This document shows, one piece after another, positions 25,470 through 36,778 of a stretch of 64,000 nt of DNA. Position numbers and translations under genes: made by a program. The stretch lies in the NCBI GenBank assembly GCA_049276455.1, contig JBASWL010000224.1:71265-135264 (forward strand). Direction: 5' to 3'. The notes beneath the pieces were generated by a model, which was given only the letters and a program-made list of their open reading frames with translations, made no database searches and was not told the origin of the DNA. Every line of letters begins with the position of its first letter. Position 1 is the stretch's first letter. This DNA comes from Georgfuchsia sp049276455 (GTDB lineage Bacteria > Pseudomonadota > Gammaproteobacteria > Burkholderiales > Rhodocyclaceae).

Positions 25470-26132
25470 ATGAGGTCGAAGCATTTCCTGCTGCTGTTGC
25501 TGATCCTGCTCGCCGGCACACTTGCACAGGCCAATGAGCCTGCCAAGACAGAGCCATCAGCGGCCTTCAAGGCCGACCCGATCAAGGGTAAGCAAATTGC
25601 GAGTGGCGTTTGTGCCACCTGCCACAATGCCGATGGCAACAGCAATATCTCCACCAATCCGAAGCTGGCCGGACAAGGCGCCGAATATCTCTACAAGCAA
25701 TTGAGGAATTTCAGGCCGGTCGATGGCAAGCCTGCCGAGCGTCCCAATGCGGTGATGGGCGGTATGGTAATGACACTCTCCTCGGACGAGGACATGCGCA
25801 ACGTCGCAGCCTGGTTCGCCTCGCAAACCCAGAAGGGTGGTCAAGCCAAGAACAGGGACACAGTTGAGTTTGGCCAGAAACTCTATCGGAGTGGCGACCT
25901 GACCAAAGGCCTGCCCGCCTGTGCCGGTTGCCACGGACCCGCTGGCGCCGGCATTCCCGCGCAATATCCCCGCATTGGCGGCCAACATGCAGACTACATT
26001 GAAGCGCAATTAAAAATATTCCGTTCGGGTGAACGCGCCAACGATCCAAACAAGATGATGCGCCTGGTCGCAATCAAGATGACGGATGCCGAAATCAAGG
26101 CGGTGGCCGATTACATCGCCGGCCTTCATTAA
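25470..26132 (+). CDS. Cytochrome c4-type dihaem cytochrome
   Basis: A 220-residue periplasmic electron carrier. A signal peptide (MRSKHFLLLLLILLAGTLAQA) is followed by two class I cytochrome c domains, with haem sites CATCH at 48-52 and CAGCH at 151-155. Methionine ligands probably lie in MVMTL and NKMMRLVAIKM. Cytochromes c4 donate electrons to terminal oxidases. It stands divergent from engB. Confidence 0.92.
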   Translation: MRSKHFLLLLLILLAGTLAQANEPAKTEPSAAFKADPIKGKQIASGVCATCHNADGNSNISTNPKLAGQGAEYLYKQLRNFRPVDGKPAERPNAVMGGMVMTLSSDEDMRNVAAWFASQTQKGGQAKNRDTVEFGQKLYRSGDLTKGLPACAGCHGPAGAGIPAQYPRIGGQHADYIEAQLKIFRSGERANDPNKMMRLVAIKMTDAEIKAVADYIAGLH

Positions 26133-26182
26133 ACCGGCGGCCCCCAGTCATGGCGGGTAAAGCCAGCAAACTGGTTTGGCGT

Positions 26183-26944
26183 TCAGACTGATAGCCCCCT
26201 AGGCTTGCGACCTGCGCGTGCGGCAAGCCGGTCGTAGATCGCATCCGGCAGCAGGCGCATCAGGGTAGCGACGACGCCCATTTGCCACGGCACCACGCTG
26301 CGCCGCGCACCGCGATCAATGGCACGCAGCATGCGTTGTGCTGCCTCCTCGGCGTCAAGCAGAAAGGGCATCGGATACTCGTTCACCGCTGTCATCGGCG
26401 TCGCGATATATCCCGGCGCTATGGTGACAACCTTGACACCGCAATCGCGCATCTCAATGCGCAAGGCTTCAAGATAGGCAAAGGTCGCCGCCTTTGAGGC
26501 CGAATAGGCGCCGGCACCAGGCAGGCCGCGTACACCAGCCACCGAGGCGATGCCCACCAGCCGTCCGTTGCCGCGCTGGCGCATGGCGGCGGCAAACGGA
26601 GCAAAAGTGTTAACCATGCCCATGACATTGGTCGCGAAGATGCGCTCGAAGGTCTTGAGGTCGCTGGTTTCTTCGGTCAACGTACCGGCCGAGACGCCCG
26701 CATTGGCGATCACGACATCGGGCAGCCCGGCGCGGGAAATGAAGTCGTTTGCAGCTGTCTGCAGGGCTTCCGCGTTGGCAACATCAAGCGGGTAAATGAA
26801 GCTTGGTACCGACAGGGCCGCCGCCAGTTCGCTCAACACGGCTTCACGCCGCGCCACGAGCGCCAGCGTTGCGCCGCGTGCCGTATAGGCGCGCGCCAGA
26901 GCAGCACCGATTCCCGATGAGGCGCCGGTGATGAAAACGCGCAT
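26183..26944 (-). CDS. Short-chain dehydrogenase/reductase
   Basis: A classical SDR of 253 residues. The cofactor motif TGASSGIG is at 6-13, NAG is followed downstream by a conserved Ser, and the catalytic YSASK sits at about 146-150. An Arg after the second beta strand (LVARREAVL) suggests NADP(H). The substrate cannot be told. It lies 15 bases after dsbA in the same direction, so it may be cotranscribed with the argS-SPOR-dsbA group. Confidence 0.9.
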   Translation of the reverse strand: MRVFITGASSGIGAALARAYTARGATLALVARREAVLSELAAALSVPSFIYPLDVANAEALQTAANDFISRAGLPDVVIANAGVSAGTLTEETSDLKTFERIFATNVMGMVNTFAPFAAAMRQRGNGRLVGIASVAGVRGLPGAGAYSASKAATFAYLEALRIEMRDCGVKVVTIAPGYIATPMTAVNEYPMPFLLDAEEAAQRMLRAIDRGARRSVVPWQMGVVATLMRLLPDAIYDRLAARAGRKPRGLSV

Positions 26945-26959
26945 CGATGGATTGACGGA

Positions 26960-27595
26960 TTATTTTTTGCTGGCGCGGGCCATGTCGATGATCTGGTCGG
27001 TCAGCGCCAACAGATCGTCATAGCTCTGGATGGTGTCCTTCAGCACAATGTAGCGGCCATCAACCACGATGGTCGGCACGCCGCTGATCTTGTGCGAGGC
27101 TGCCAGTTTCTGGGCGTGCTGTGCCTTGGTCAGGATGCCGAAGGAATTGTACATATCATTGAACTTCTTCGCGTCGAGACCCTTCTTCGCTACCCAAGCC
27201 TTGATCGCCGCTTCATCGTTTATGTTCAGCTTCCTGTCACGGTGAATCGAGGCGAAAACGTCGCCGCGCATCTTGTCTTCAACTCCCATTGTCTGGAGCG
27301 AATAGAACAGCTTGGCGGCGGGCTCCGCCTGTCCATCCGCGAGTGGCACATGGGAAAAACTTACGTCCTTGGGTAGTTTCTTGACCCAGGGATTGATGAA
27401 AGGTTCCAGGTGATAGCAGTGCGGACACCCATAGGAAAAGAACTCAAGGACTTCAATCTTGCCCGGTGCAGCATCGGTCGGCTGCGGCGGGCTGATGAGA
27501 TCGTAGTGCTGACCTTTTTGCAAGGATGTGGCATTGGCAGCGGCCAGAAAAACGAAAAAACCGACAGCAGCGAACAAGGCTTTCACGATACGCAT
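26960..27595 (-). CDS. dsbA: Thiol:disulfide interchange protein DsbA
   Basis: A periplasmic oxidase that introduces disulfides. The product has 211 residues. A signal peptide covers about 1-22. The active site CPHC is at 57-60 in EFFSYGCPHCYHLEPF, and the cis-proline loop is SGVPTIVVDG near 170. It follows a SPOR protein and argS, an order seen in many betaproteobacteria. Confidence 0.94.
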   Translation of the reverse strand: MRIVKALFAAVGFFVFLAAANATSLQKGQHYDLISPPQPTDAAPGKIEVLEFFSYGCPHCYHLEPFINPWVKKLPKDVSFSHVPLADGQAEPAAKLFYSLQTMGVEDKMRGDVFASIHRDRKLNINDEAAIKAWVAKKGLDAKKFNDMYNSFGILTKAQHAQKLAASHKISGVPTIVVDGRYIVLKDTIQSYDDLLALTDQIIDMARASKK

Positions 27596-27612
27596 GAGGA
27601 TATCTCCAATCT

Positions 27613-28248
27613 TTAGGGTCTATCAGTTTTCGACTCGGCATCCGGCATTTGATTTCCGGTATCCCTCATCTTGATCAAGGTGGCCTGCACGCCATTCTGC
27701 GCCATCAACGTGCGCACCTGATTCATTTCATTGGGCGTGGCATAGGGTCCGGTTCGTACCCGATGCAACGTTCCCTTGTCAGGTATCAGCACATCCTGCA
27801 CACTGGCTTCGACGCCGATCAGCGCCAGCCTGGCCTTGATATTGTCAGCATCAGCTGCTTTCTGAAAAGCCCCGACCTGCAGGTAGAACTGTTGCGCAGG
27901 TGCCTGAACCTGGCCCGGTTCCTGGTCATCGGACGGCGAAGAGTTTGCTGCATTATTGTTCGGCGCAGGTTCCTGCGTGCCGGGCAGTATCTTGTAGAAC
28001 TCGAAACGCGGTTTCTCGATTGGCTTGTCACCTGGCTTGCCCGGCAGAGGAAGCGCGTCCTGTCCATTGCTCGTGGTGCCGTCATAATCCGGCCGGCCAC
28101 TTTTTTCCAAGAAGGGCAATGGCGCCTTGTTGAGGTAGAGCACGACGCCAAAGGCGATCAGCACACCGATGATGAGGCCGACGAAACCGCCGAGCAGCAA
28201 TTTGCTACCGCTGCCGCGTTGCCTGCCATTGTTAGTCGTTTTACCCAT
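27613..28248 (-). CDS. SPOR domain-containing protein
   Basis: A 211-residue bitopic membrane protein. A single helix at about 18-40 (LLLGGFVGLIIGVLIAFGVV) follows a short basic tail, then a Pro-rich linker and a C-terminal SPOR domain (YLQVGAFQKAADADNIKARL to about 200). SPOR domains bind denuded glycan at the division septum, and the layout resembles FtsN. Its ATG overlaps the argS stop as TAATG, so the two are translationally coupled. Confidence 0.9.
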   Translation of the reverse strand: MGKTTNNGRQRGSGSKLLLGGFVGLIIGVLIAFGVVLYLNKAPLPFLEKSGRPDYDGTTSNGQDALPLPGKPGDKPIEKPRFEFYKILPGTQEPAPNNNAANSSPSDDQEPGQVQAPAQQFYLQVGAFQKAADADNIKARLALIGVEASVQDVLIPDKGTLHRVRTGPYATPNEMNQVRTLMAQNGVQATLIKMRDTGNQMPDAESKTDRP

Positions 28249-30020
28249 TACATCGACTCCGGTGCAGATACGCCAAGAAGTTTCAACCCGTTTGCCAACG
28301 TCCGCTTTACCGCCAATGCCAAAGCGAGTCGCGCCTGTTTGAGCGCCTTGTCTTCGACGAGCAGACGTTCCGCGTTATACCAGCCATGAAAGCAGGCCGC
28401 CAGTTCCTTGAGATAGAAGGCAACCCCATGCGGCGCATAGTCGCATGCGGCGTTTTCGATGACCACGGGGAATTCGCGCAACTGCGCACACAGCGACAGT
28501 TCGTGCGAACTGGTCAGTAATGCCAGATCTGCATTCGCCAATGCAGCCACGGATTCCTTCCACTCGGTGCCCGGCCAGCCTGAAAGTACCGAGCAGATGC
28601 GTGCATGCGCGTACTGCACGTAGTACACCGGATTGTCGTTCGATTGCGAAGTGGCAAGGTCGAGATCGAAATCGAGCGCAAGATCTGACTTGCGCAGCAT
28701 GTAGAAAAAGCGGCATGCGTCGTTGCCGACTTCCTCGCGTAACGCGCGCAGGGTGACGAATTCACCGGAGCGGGTCGACATCGAAGCCTTCTCGCCGTTG
28801 CGATACAGGCTGACGAATTGCACCAGCGACACGTCGAGCTTGTCGGCGTCCAGGCCGAGCGCGGTCAATGCACCCTTCACGCGCGGGATGTAACCGTGGT
28901 GGTCAGCACCCCAGACATCGATGACCTTGTCGAAACCGCGCTCGAACTTGTCGAGGTGATAGGCGATATCGGAAGCGAAGTAAGTGTAGAGGCCGTTGTC
29001 GCGCTGCACGACGCGATCCTTCTCATCGCCGAAGGCGGTGGACCGGAACCATTTGGCGCCGTCCTTGAGGTAGATGTGGTTCTGCTGTTCGAGGCGCTCG
29101 ACGATGCGTTGTACAGCACCCGAGGTATACAGCGAATTCTCCGAATACCAGACGTCGAAGTCGACGCCGAAGGCTGAGAGATCCTGCTTGCAGTCTTCCA
29201 GTTGCTCGTTCAGCGCAAATTGGTGGATGCGTTGCCAGCCGGCACCGAGCAGGCGCTTGCCGGCGGCGATGAGGCCGTCGAGACGCGCCTCGATGTCGCC
29301 ATCGATGGGCGGCAAACCATCGAGCACTGCATTGGTGGCCCGCACATGGATGTTGCCATCCGCCTGCTTGATGCCGAGCGCCATGCCGCGCACATAATCA
29401 CCCTGATAGGCATTGGGTGGAAAGGGAACCGATACATCATGCATTTCGAGATAGCGCAACCAGGTCGACACGGCAAGGATGTCCATCTGCCGGCCGGCGT
29501 CATTGACGTAGTACTCACGCGTCACGGCATAGCCGGCAAAATCGAGCACGGCAGCAAGGCTGGCGCCATAAGCCGCGCCACGACCATGGCCGACATGCAT
29601 CGGACCGGTGGGATTGGCCGAAACGAATTCCACTTGTACTTTACATCCCGCGCCCAGCTTGATGCGGCCGAAATCTGCGCCCTGTGCCAGTACTTCACCA
29701 ATCACGCTGGTACGCGCCGCTGTGGCAAGCGTGAAGTTGATGAAGCCAGCGCCGGCAATCTCGGTCTTCTCGACCAGATCCGAGGCCGGCAGCGCGGCGA
29801 GCAGCTTCTGCGCAATCGCGCGCGGATTGGTCTTTAGCGGGCGGGCGAGCTGCATGGCCAGATTACTGGCGAAATCGCCGTGATTCGCCTGCTTGGGGCG
29901 TTCAATCAGAATGTCCGCCGCGGCAGTATCGGACGCAACTTCAGGCGCCACAGAGGAGAGCGCTGCATGCAGCAGTTGCGCAATATGCGCTTTGAGGTCG
30001 GGAGGAGAGTTGGAGGACAT
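28248..30020 (-). CDS. argS: Arginyl-tRNA synthetase
   Basis: A class I synthetase of 590 residues. The HIGH-like motif is GPMHVGHGRGAAYG, and the KMSKS-like loop is replaced by MSTRSG, as usual in bacterial ArgRS. An N-terminal Add1 domain (about 1-115) and a C-terminal DALR anticodon-binding domain are present. The start is the ATG before SSNSPPDLKAHIAQLL; the longer upstream frame has no similarity. It is divergent from ubiB. Confidence 0.96.
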   Translation of the reverse strand: MSSNSPPDLKAHIAQLLHAALSSVAPEVASDTAAADILIERPKQANHGDFASNLAMQLARPLKTNPRAIAQKLLAALPASDLVEKTEIAGAGFINFTLATAARTSVIGEVLAQGADFGRIKLGAGCKVQVEFVSANPTGPMHVGHGRGAAYGASLAAVLDFAGYAVTREYYVNDAGRQMDILAVSTWLRYLEMHDVSVPFPPNAYQGDYVRGMALGIKQADGNIHVRATNAVLDGLPPIDGDIEARLDGLIAAGKRLLGAGWQRIHQFALNEQLEDCKQDLSAFGVDFDVWYSENSLYTSGAVQRIVERLEQQNHIYLKDGAKWFRSTAFGDEKDRVVQRDNGLYTYFASDIAYHLDKFERGFDKVIDVWGADHHGYIPRVKGALTALGLDADKLDVSLVQFVSLYRNGEKASMSTRSGEFVTLRALREEVGNDACRFFYMLRKSDLALDFDLDLATSQSNDNPVYYVQYAHARICSVLSGWPGTEWKESVAALANADLALLTSSHELSLCAQLREFPVVIENAACDYAPHGVAFYLKELAACFHGWYNAERLLVEDKALKQARLALALAVKRTLANGLKLLGVSAPESM

Positions 30021-30107
30021 GGGGTGTAAAGCAGTAGCGGGCCGGGGTTCTGTCTGCATAGCCCTTGGCAAAGGCAGCATTATAGCGGCCCAACCTTTCG
30101 CCACGTC

Positions 30108-31697
30108 ATGAAAGCGGGTAAAGTCCCGGCTCCTGCGCTATTTGGATTTGTTGCCTTGCGTCTCTTTCGTTTCGTCAAAATCGTTCACATCGGCCTGCGC
30201 TACGGGCTTGACCAGATGGTGCCCGAGTTTGCTTCCCCGTTTGTTCCAGTGAGCTGGCCCAAGCGTGTGATGCGCGGCTTGCTGTTCTGGCGCAATCTCT
30301 CCGCTCCACGTGGCGAACGCCTGCGCCTGGCGCTGGAAGCGCTGGGGCCGATTTTCGTCAAGTTCGGCCAGCTGCTGTCGACACGGCGCGATCTGTTGCC
30401 GACTGATATCGCCGATGAACTGGCGAAGCTGCAGGATCAGGTGCCGCCTTTCCCCACCCGGCAGGCCATCGACGAACTGGAGCGCGTTTACGGCAAGCCG
30501 CTGGCTGAAGTGTTTGCCACTTTCGATCAGGAAACGGTAGCTTCGGCCTCGGTCGCGCAAGTCTATATGGCGACCTTGTTCGACGGCCGCGAAGTGGCAG
30601 TAAAAATACTGCGCCCCGGCATCGTTCATGTGATCGAGCATGATTTATCGCTGATGCGCAGCGGCGCCAGACTGCTGGAAAAGCTCTGGCCCGAGGCACG
30701 TCGCCTCAAGCCGCGCGAAGTGGTGGCGGAATTCGACAAGTACCTGCATGACGAACTCGACCTGATGCGCGAAGCGGCCAATTGCTCCCTGCTGCGCAGG
30801 AACTTTGCCGGCTCCCACCTGCTACTGGTCCCGGAAGTACATTGGGATTTTTGCTCCACCTCGGTGATGGTGATGGAGCGCATGCATGGCACGCCGATTT
30901 CGCAGAAGGATGAACTGATCCGTCAGGGCGTCGACATTCCGGCGCTGGCGCGCGCCGGCGTCGAGATTTTTTTCACCCAGGTATTCCGTGACGGCTTCTT
31001 CCACGCCGACATGCATCCCGGCAACATTTTCGTCGCGACGGACGCGGCCAATCGCGGCAAATACATCGCGCTCGACTTCGGCATCGTCGGCACGCTCTCC
31101 GACCGCGACAAGAGCTATCTGGCGCGGAATTTCCTTGCCTTCTTCAAGCGCGATTACAAGGATGTCGCCGAATCCCATGTCGAATCCGGCTGGGCACCGG
31201 CCGATACGCGCATCGACGAGTTCGAATCGGCGATCCGCTCCGTGTGCGAACCGATATTCGACAAGCCATTGAAGGAAATTTCCTTTGGCCGCGTGCTGCT
31301 GCGCCTGTTCCAGACCTCGCGCCGCTTCAATGTCGATATCCAGCCGCAACTGGTACTGCTGCAAAAGACGCTGCTGAACATCGAAGGCCTTGGCCGCCAG
31401 CTCGATCCCGATCTCGACCTGTGGAAGACGGCCAAGCCCTTCCTCGAACGCTGGATGAGCGAGGAGCTCGGCTTGCGCGGCTTGGCCGCCAGCCTGAAAA
31501 AAGAGGTGCCGCGCTGGGCGAAGATTCTGCCCCAGTTGCCACGCCTGATGCACCAATCGCTGCAATCGCGAGACGACAGCGCACTGCGCGAAGAACTGCG
31601 CCTTCTGCGACAGTCGCAACGGCGTCAGGGCTGGTTTCTGACCGGATTATTCGTGATGGGTTTGACCGCTCTCGGCTTGTACTTCTTTGCGATTTGA
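30108..31697 (+). CDS. ubiB: Ubiquinone biosynthesis kinase-like protein UbiB
   Basis: An atypical kinase/ATPase needed for ubiquinone synthesis, at the inner membrane. The product has 529 residues. It carries the family's KxGQ region (FVKFGQLLSTRRDLLP), the Ala-rich loop (VASASVAQVYMA), the catalytic region HADMHPGNIF and the metal-binding LDFGIVG. Two C-terminal hydrophobic stretches end the protein (GWFLTGLFVMGLTALGLYFF). The ATG used has no clear ribosome binding site; an in-frame TTG 16 codons later gives LRLFRFVKIV, closer to family N-termini. Confidence 0.93.
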   Translation: MKAGKVPAPALFGFVALRLFRFVKIVHIGLRYGLDQMVPEFASPFVPVSWPKRVMRGLLFWRNLSAPRGERLRLALEALGPIFVKFGQLLSTRRDLLPTDIADELAKLQDQVPPFPTRQAIDELERVYGKPLAEVFATFDQETVASASVAQVYMATLFDGREVAVKILRPGIVHVIEHDLSLMRSGARLLEKLWPEARRLKPREVVAEFDKYLHDELDLMREAANCSLLRRNFAGSHLLLVPEVHWDFCSTSVMVMERMHGTPISQKDELIRQGVDIPALARAGVEIFFTQVFRDGFFHADMHPGNIFVATDAANRGKYIALDFGIVGTLSDRDKSYLARNFLAFFKRDYKDVAESHVESGWAPADTRIDEFESAIRSVCEPIFDKPLKEISFGRVLLRLFQTSRRFNVDIQPQLVLLQKTLLNIEGLGRQLDPDLDLWKTAKPFLERWMSEELGLRGLAASLKKEVPRWAKILPQLPRLMHQSLQSRDDSALREELRLLRQSQRRQGWFLTGLFVMGLTALGLYFFAI

Positions 31698-31767
31698 AAC
31701 TGCGCTGGTCCGGTAGAGAGTTGTGTTCGCCGAACACCCGGGCACAGCCACATGCCGTCCACCATCC

Positions 31768-33591
<1,824 letters not shown>

Positions 33592-33693
33592 ACGGGTTCT
33601 GATTTGCCGCTCAAGTGGGAATCCAGAATTAACCATCCGTTGCTGCCAAGGCTTTCGGTGCCATTCGGGCCGAGATTTTGCCGAAAGACATCG

Positions 33694-33755
33694 TCATCTC
33701 GCGGGGATTCCCGTTGGTCATTGCGAGGAGGCGTAGCCGACGCGGCAATCCATGC
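33694..33755. repeat. Dispersed intergenic repeat, copy 1
   Basis: Contains GGGATTCCCGTTGGTCATTG followed by CGAGGAGGCGTAGCCGACG and GGCAATCCATG. The block GGGATTCYCGTTGGTCA recurs at 60674-60690. The CATTGCGAGG...GGCAATCC type of inverted sequence is a common proteobacterial intergenic element. Confidence 0.55.
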
Positions 33756-33882
33756 AGTTGTTATCACCGTCGCTTTTCTTCTGATAGCGGAGTAGTCAGA
33801 GACCACGGTTTATCAACATTGACGACTGCATAAATCTTCCGCGTCCACACGCTGCACAAGATCGCCTGCCCCGTCCCGCTGG

Positions 33883-33902
33883 ATTCCCGCTTTCGCGGGA
33901 AT
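33883..33902. repeat. Perfect hairpin repeat (ATTCCCGC/GCGGGAAT)
   Basis: Eight-base arms around a TTTC loop. This is the core of the widespread 'attcccgcgaaagcgggaat' class of intergenic repeat found in many proteobacteria. It is not followed by a U tract. Confidence 0.6.
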
Positions 33903-34129
33903 GACGTGTTTTTTATGAAATGTTTCATCAAGAATGAACACTACCCTGGTAGGGGAATTATTCCTTGCGATCCAGAGCTTTAGTATTGTGGCTGGATCAG
34001 GTTCATGCTGATAGACTTAGCTGATCCGCAAGTCTGCGTCTTTCCCTACGGCATTTGTTTCGTGTCCCGGAGGACGCATGGTTTGCCGTTTTTACTTGAC
34101 CGAAGCTCAACGATTCCGGGGGTATTTGA

Positions 34130-35026
34130 ATGACCATCAACAAGGTAGGCATCATCGGCTGCGGCACCATGGGATTGGGCATGGCGCACGTCATGGCTCA
34201 GGCGGGAATCCCTGTTGTCCTGGTCAAGGCGACCCCCGGCTCCACCGAGCGCGCACAGAAATCGCTGAGAGCGTCGCTGGACAAGATGGTCGAGCGCGAC
34301 AAACTGGAAGCGGCACAAAGGGACTCCATACTCGGACTGATCCGGTTTTCGGACAAGGAATCGGTGGTATCCGATTGCGATATGGTGGTCGAATCCATCG
34401 TGGAGGATCTTCCAACCAAGCTCGATCTGTTCCGGAGACTGGAGACAATCACCGCTCCGGAGGCTATCCTGGCGACCAATACCTCGACCCTGTCGGTGAC
34501 CTCGATGATGGCGGTGTGCAAGCACCGCCAGCGCGTCGCCGGTCTGCACTTCTTCAATCCGGCACCGGTAATGAAACTGGTCGAGATCATTCATGCCTTC
34601 GAGACCTCGGAAGAGACCATCGAGCGACTAAGATTGTTCTGCCAGAAACTGGACAAGGATCCGGTCGTCGTCCAGGACACCACGGGCTTCATCGTCAATC
34701 GCCTGCTCACACCCTACATGCTGAGCGCCATCCATCTGCTGGAGATGGGTACCGGTACCATCGAGACAATCGACTACGCCATGGTAGCGGGGGCGGCACA
34801 CCCGATTGGGCCCTTCGCGCTGGCGGACTTCATCGGGCTTGATGTCGTCAAGGCCATGGCGGAGAACATCTACGAGGACATGCACCAACCTCACGTTGCC
34901 ACGCCCCATACCTTGCAGCGACTGGTGTCGCTGGGCTATCTGGGCCGCAAGGTTGGCCGCGGGTTTTACGACTACTCGGTTAAGCCCCCGGTGCAAAACC
35001 CTGACCTGCGCCGGCCGGTTTCCTGA
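34130..35026 (+). CDS. 3-hydroxyacyl-CoA dehydrogenase family protein (3-hydroxybutyryl-CoA dehydrogenase-like)
   Basis: A 298-residue NAD-dependent dehydrogenase of the short HBD/PaaH type. The Rossmann motif GIIGCGTMGLGMA is at 7-19. The catalytic His lies in GLHFFNPAPVMKLVEI, with the partner Glu in the same motif, and DTTGFIVNRLL follows. It could oxidise 3-hydroxybutyryl-CoA or a related acyl-CoA. It stands alone between two non-coding spacers, so the pathway is not given by neighbours. The upstream spacer has two operator-like sequences. Confidence 0.92.
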   Translation: MTINKVGIIGCGTMGLGMAHVMAQAGIPVVLVKATPGSTERAQKSLRASLDKMVERDKLEAAQRDSILGLIRFSDKESVVSDCDMVVESIVEDLPTKLDLFRRLETITAPEAILATNTSTLSVTSMMAVCKHRQRVAGLHFFNPAPVMKLVEIIHAFETSEETIERLRLFCQKLDKDPVVVQDTTGFIVNRLLTPYMLSAIHLLEMGTGTIETIDYAMVAGAAHPIGPFALADFIGLDVVKAMAENIYEDMHQPHVATPHTLQRLVSLGYLGRKVGRGFYDYSVKPPVQNPDLRRPVS

Positions 35027-35275
35027 TTCAGGCAAGACGTGACGGCGGCTCGGCCAGCGCTGTCACGCCAAAGAGGCAGAGACTTCTGACTTTCTGAAAC
35101 AACAAAAAATTGTTGATGGGACATTGCGGTCGCAGGCAGTTCGAAATCGCCCTGCCACCCGCAACAAACTGTTTGCGGCGATGCCAGGACGAAGCGCCAA
35201 ACGTATTATAAACGGCCCTATAATTTGCCGCATAGTGCCGCCAGCGGCTGTTCTTCAACGACTCAGGGTCATGTC

Positions 35276-36769
35276 ATGCTTCTCTGGTTTGTCATCATCT
35301 ACTGGCTGATTTCCGTTGCCATCGGCCTCTACGCCGCAACGCGGGTGCATAACACCAAGGATTTCGCCGTCGCCGGTCGCCACCTGCCTTTCTACATGGT
35401 TACGGCCACCGTGTTTGCCACCTGGTTCGGTGCGGAAGCCGTGCTCGGCATTCCCGCCACCTTTCTTGATGAAGGCTTGCGCGGCATCGTTGCTGATCCC
35501 TTTGGTTCCTCGCTGTGCCTGATCCTGGTCGGATTGTTTTTTGCGGTGCCGCTCTACCGCATGAATTTGCTCACCATTGGCGATTTCTACAAAAGGCGCT
35601 ATGGGCGAACCGTCGAAATCATGACCACGCTGGCCATCGTGGTTTCCTATCTGGGCTGGGTTGGCGCCCAGATCACTGCGTTGGGCCTGATCTTCAACGT
35701 TGTTTCCGATGGCGCCATCAGCCAGGTCACCGGCATGTGGATCGGCTCTTCGACGATTCTGGTCTATACGATATTTGGCGGCATGTGGGCGGTGGCGATC
35801 ACTGACTTCCTGCAGATGATCGTCATCGTGCTCGGCATGCTCTGGATCGGCGGCGAGATCAGCGATCAGGTCGGCGGCGTCGGCGTGGTCATCGGCCATG
35901 CGCGCGGTGCAGGACTGTTCGAGTTCTGGCCGGCGCTCGACATCAAGGAAATCATTGCCTTTGCCGCCGCCGGAATGACCATGATGCTGGGTTCGATTCC
36001 ACAGCAGGACGTGTTCCAGCGCGTGCAATCGTCGAAGTCTGAAAAAATTGCGATGTGGGGGTCGGTACTCGGCGGTTCGCTCTATTTCGCCTTCGCCTTC
36101 GTGCCCATGTTGCTGGCCTATTCGGCGACGCTTATCGATCCGGATATGGTGGCCAGACTGAAGCAAAGCGATTCGCAAATGATCCTGCCCACCCTGGTCC
36201 TGCAACATGCGCCACTGTTTGCGCAGGTGATGTTCTTTGGTGCCCTGTTGTCCGCCATCAAGAGCTGCGCTTCTGCCACCTTGCTTGCGCCTTCGGTTAC
36301 CTTCTCGGAGAACATCCTGCGCCCGATGTTCCCTCGCCTGTCAGACCACAAACAGTTGCGGATGATGCGCATCGTGACCTTCAGTTTCACCATCATCGTC
36401 ACGTTTTACGCGATCTACTCCGAGGCCAGCATTTTCAAGATGGTGGAGAACGCCTATCAGATCACCCTGGTCTCGGCCTTCATCCCGCTGGTGTTCGGCA
36501 TCTACTGGCGGCGCGCCACCAATCAGGGCGCGCTGGCGGCGATTTTCCTCGGTGCGGCGATATGGATCTCCGTGTTGATTGCCGGGCCCGAAGAACCCTT
36601 TATTCCGGCCCAGTTTGCCGGCCTGATCGCGAGTTTTTTTGGCATGATCGCTGGCTCGCTGATGCCGCAGTTCGTGCATCACGATCCCCATATTCATGAC
36701 CAGTTGCGCCACGGCCACCATGCCGCCACGCAGGCCCACCACGCGGAACCCATTCACCACCACACGTAG
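35276..36769 (+). CDS. Sodium:solute symporter family protein
   Basis: A membrane transporter of the SSS family, 497 residues with about 13 helices. The helix containing TVFATWFGAEAVLG and the GSIPQQDVFQRVQSS motif are typical. The C-terminus is a His-rich soluble tail (HHDPHIHDQLRHGHHAATQA) that might bind metal. The substrate is unknown. The start is the ATG before LLWFVIIYWLIS; the frame extends upstream with no similarity. Nine bases separate it from the VanZ-like gene. Confidence 0.9.
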   Translation: MLLWFVIIYWLISVAIGLYAATRVHNTKDFAVAGRHLPFYMVTATVFATWFGAEAVLGIPATFLDEGLRGIVADPFGSSLCLILVGLFFAVPLYRMNLLTIGDFYKRRYGRTVEIMTTLAIVVSYLGWVGAQITALGLIFNVVSDGAISQVTGMWIGSSTILVYTIFGGMWAVAITDFLQMIVIVLGMLWIGGEISDQVGGVGVVIGHARGAGLFEFWPALDIKEIIAFAAAGMTMMLGSIPQQDVFQRVQSSKSEKIAMWGSVLGGSLYFAFAFVPMLLAYSATLIDPDMVARLKQSDSQMILPTLVLQHAPLFAQVMFFGALLSAIKSCASATLLAPSVTFSENILRPMFPRLSDHKQLRMMRIVTFSFTIIVTFYAIYSEASIFKMVENAYQITLVSAFIPLVFGIYWRRATNQGALAAIFLGAAIWISVLIAGPEEPFIPAQFAGLIASFFGMIAGSLMPQFVHHDPHIHDQLRHGHHAATQAHHAEPIHHHT

Positions 36770-36778
36770 AATCAGGCG

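Larger units (their letters stand above)
33592..34129. other. 538-base non-coding spacer with repeat elements and operator-like sites
   Basis: No gene is visible. It contains a copy of a dispersed repeat at 33694-33755 (also at 60664-60786), a perfect hairpin with arms ATTCCCGC/GCGGGAAT at 33883-33902, and an inverted repeat ATGAAA-TG-TTTCAT at 33915-33928. Near 33941 there is a CTACCCTGGTAGG stretch. The last two are candidates for control of the downstream dehydrogenase gene. Confidence 0.5.
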
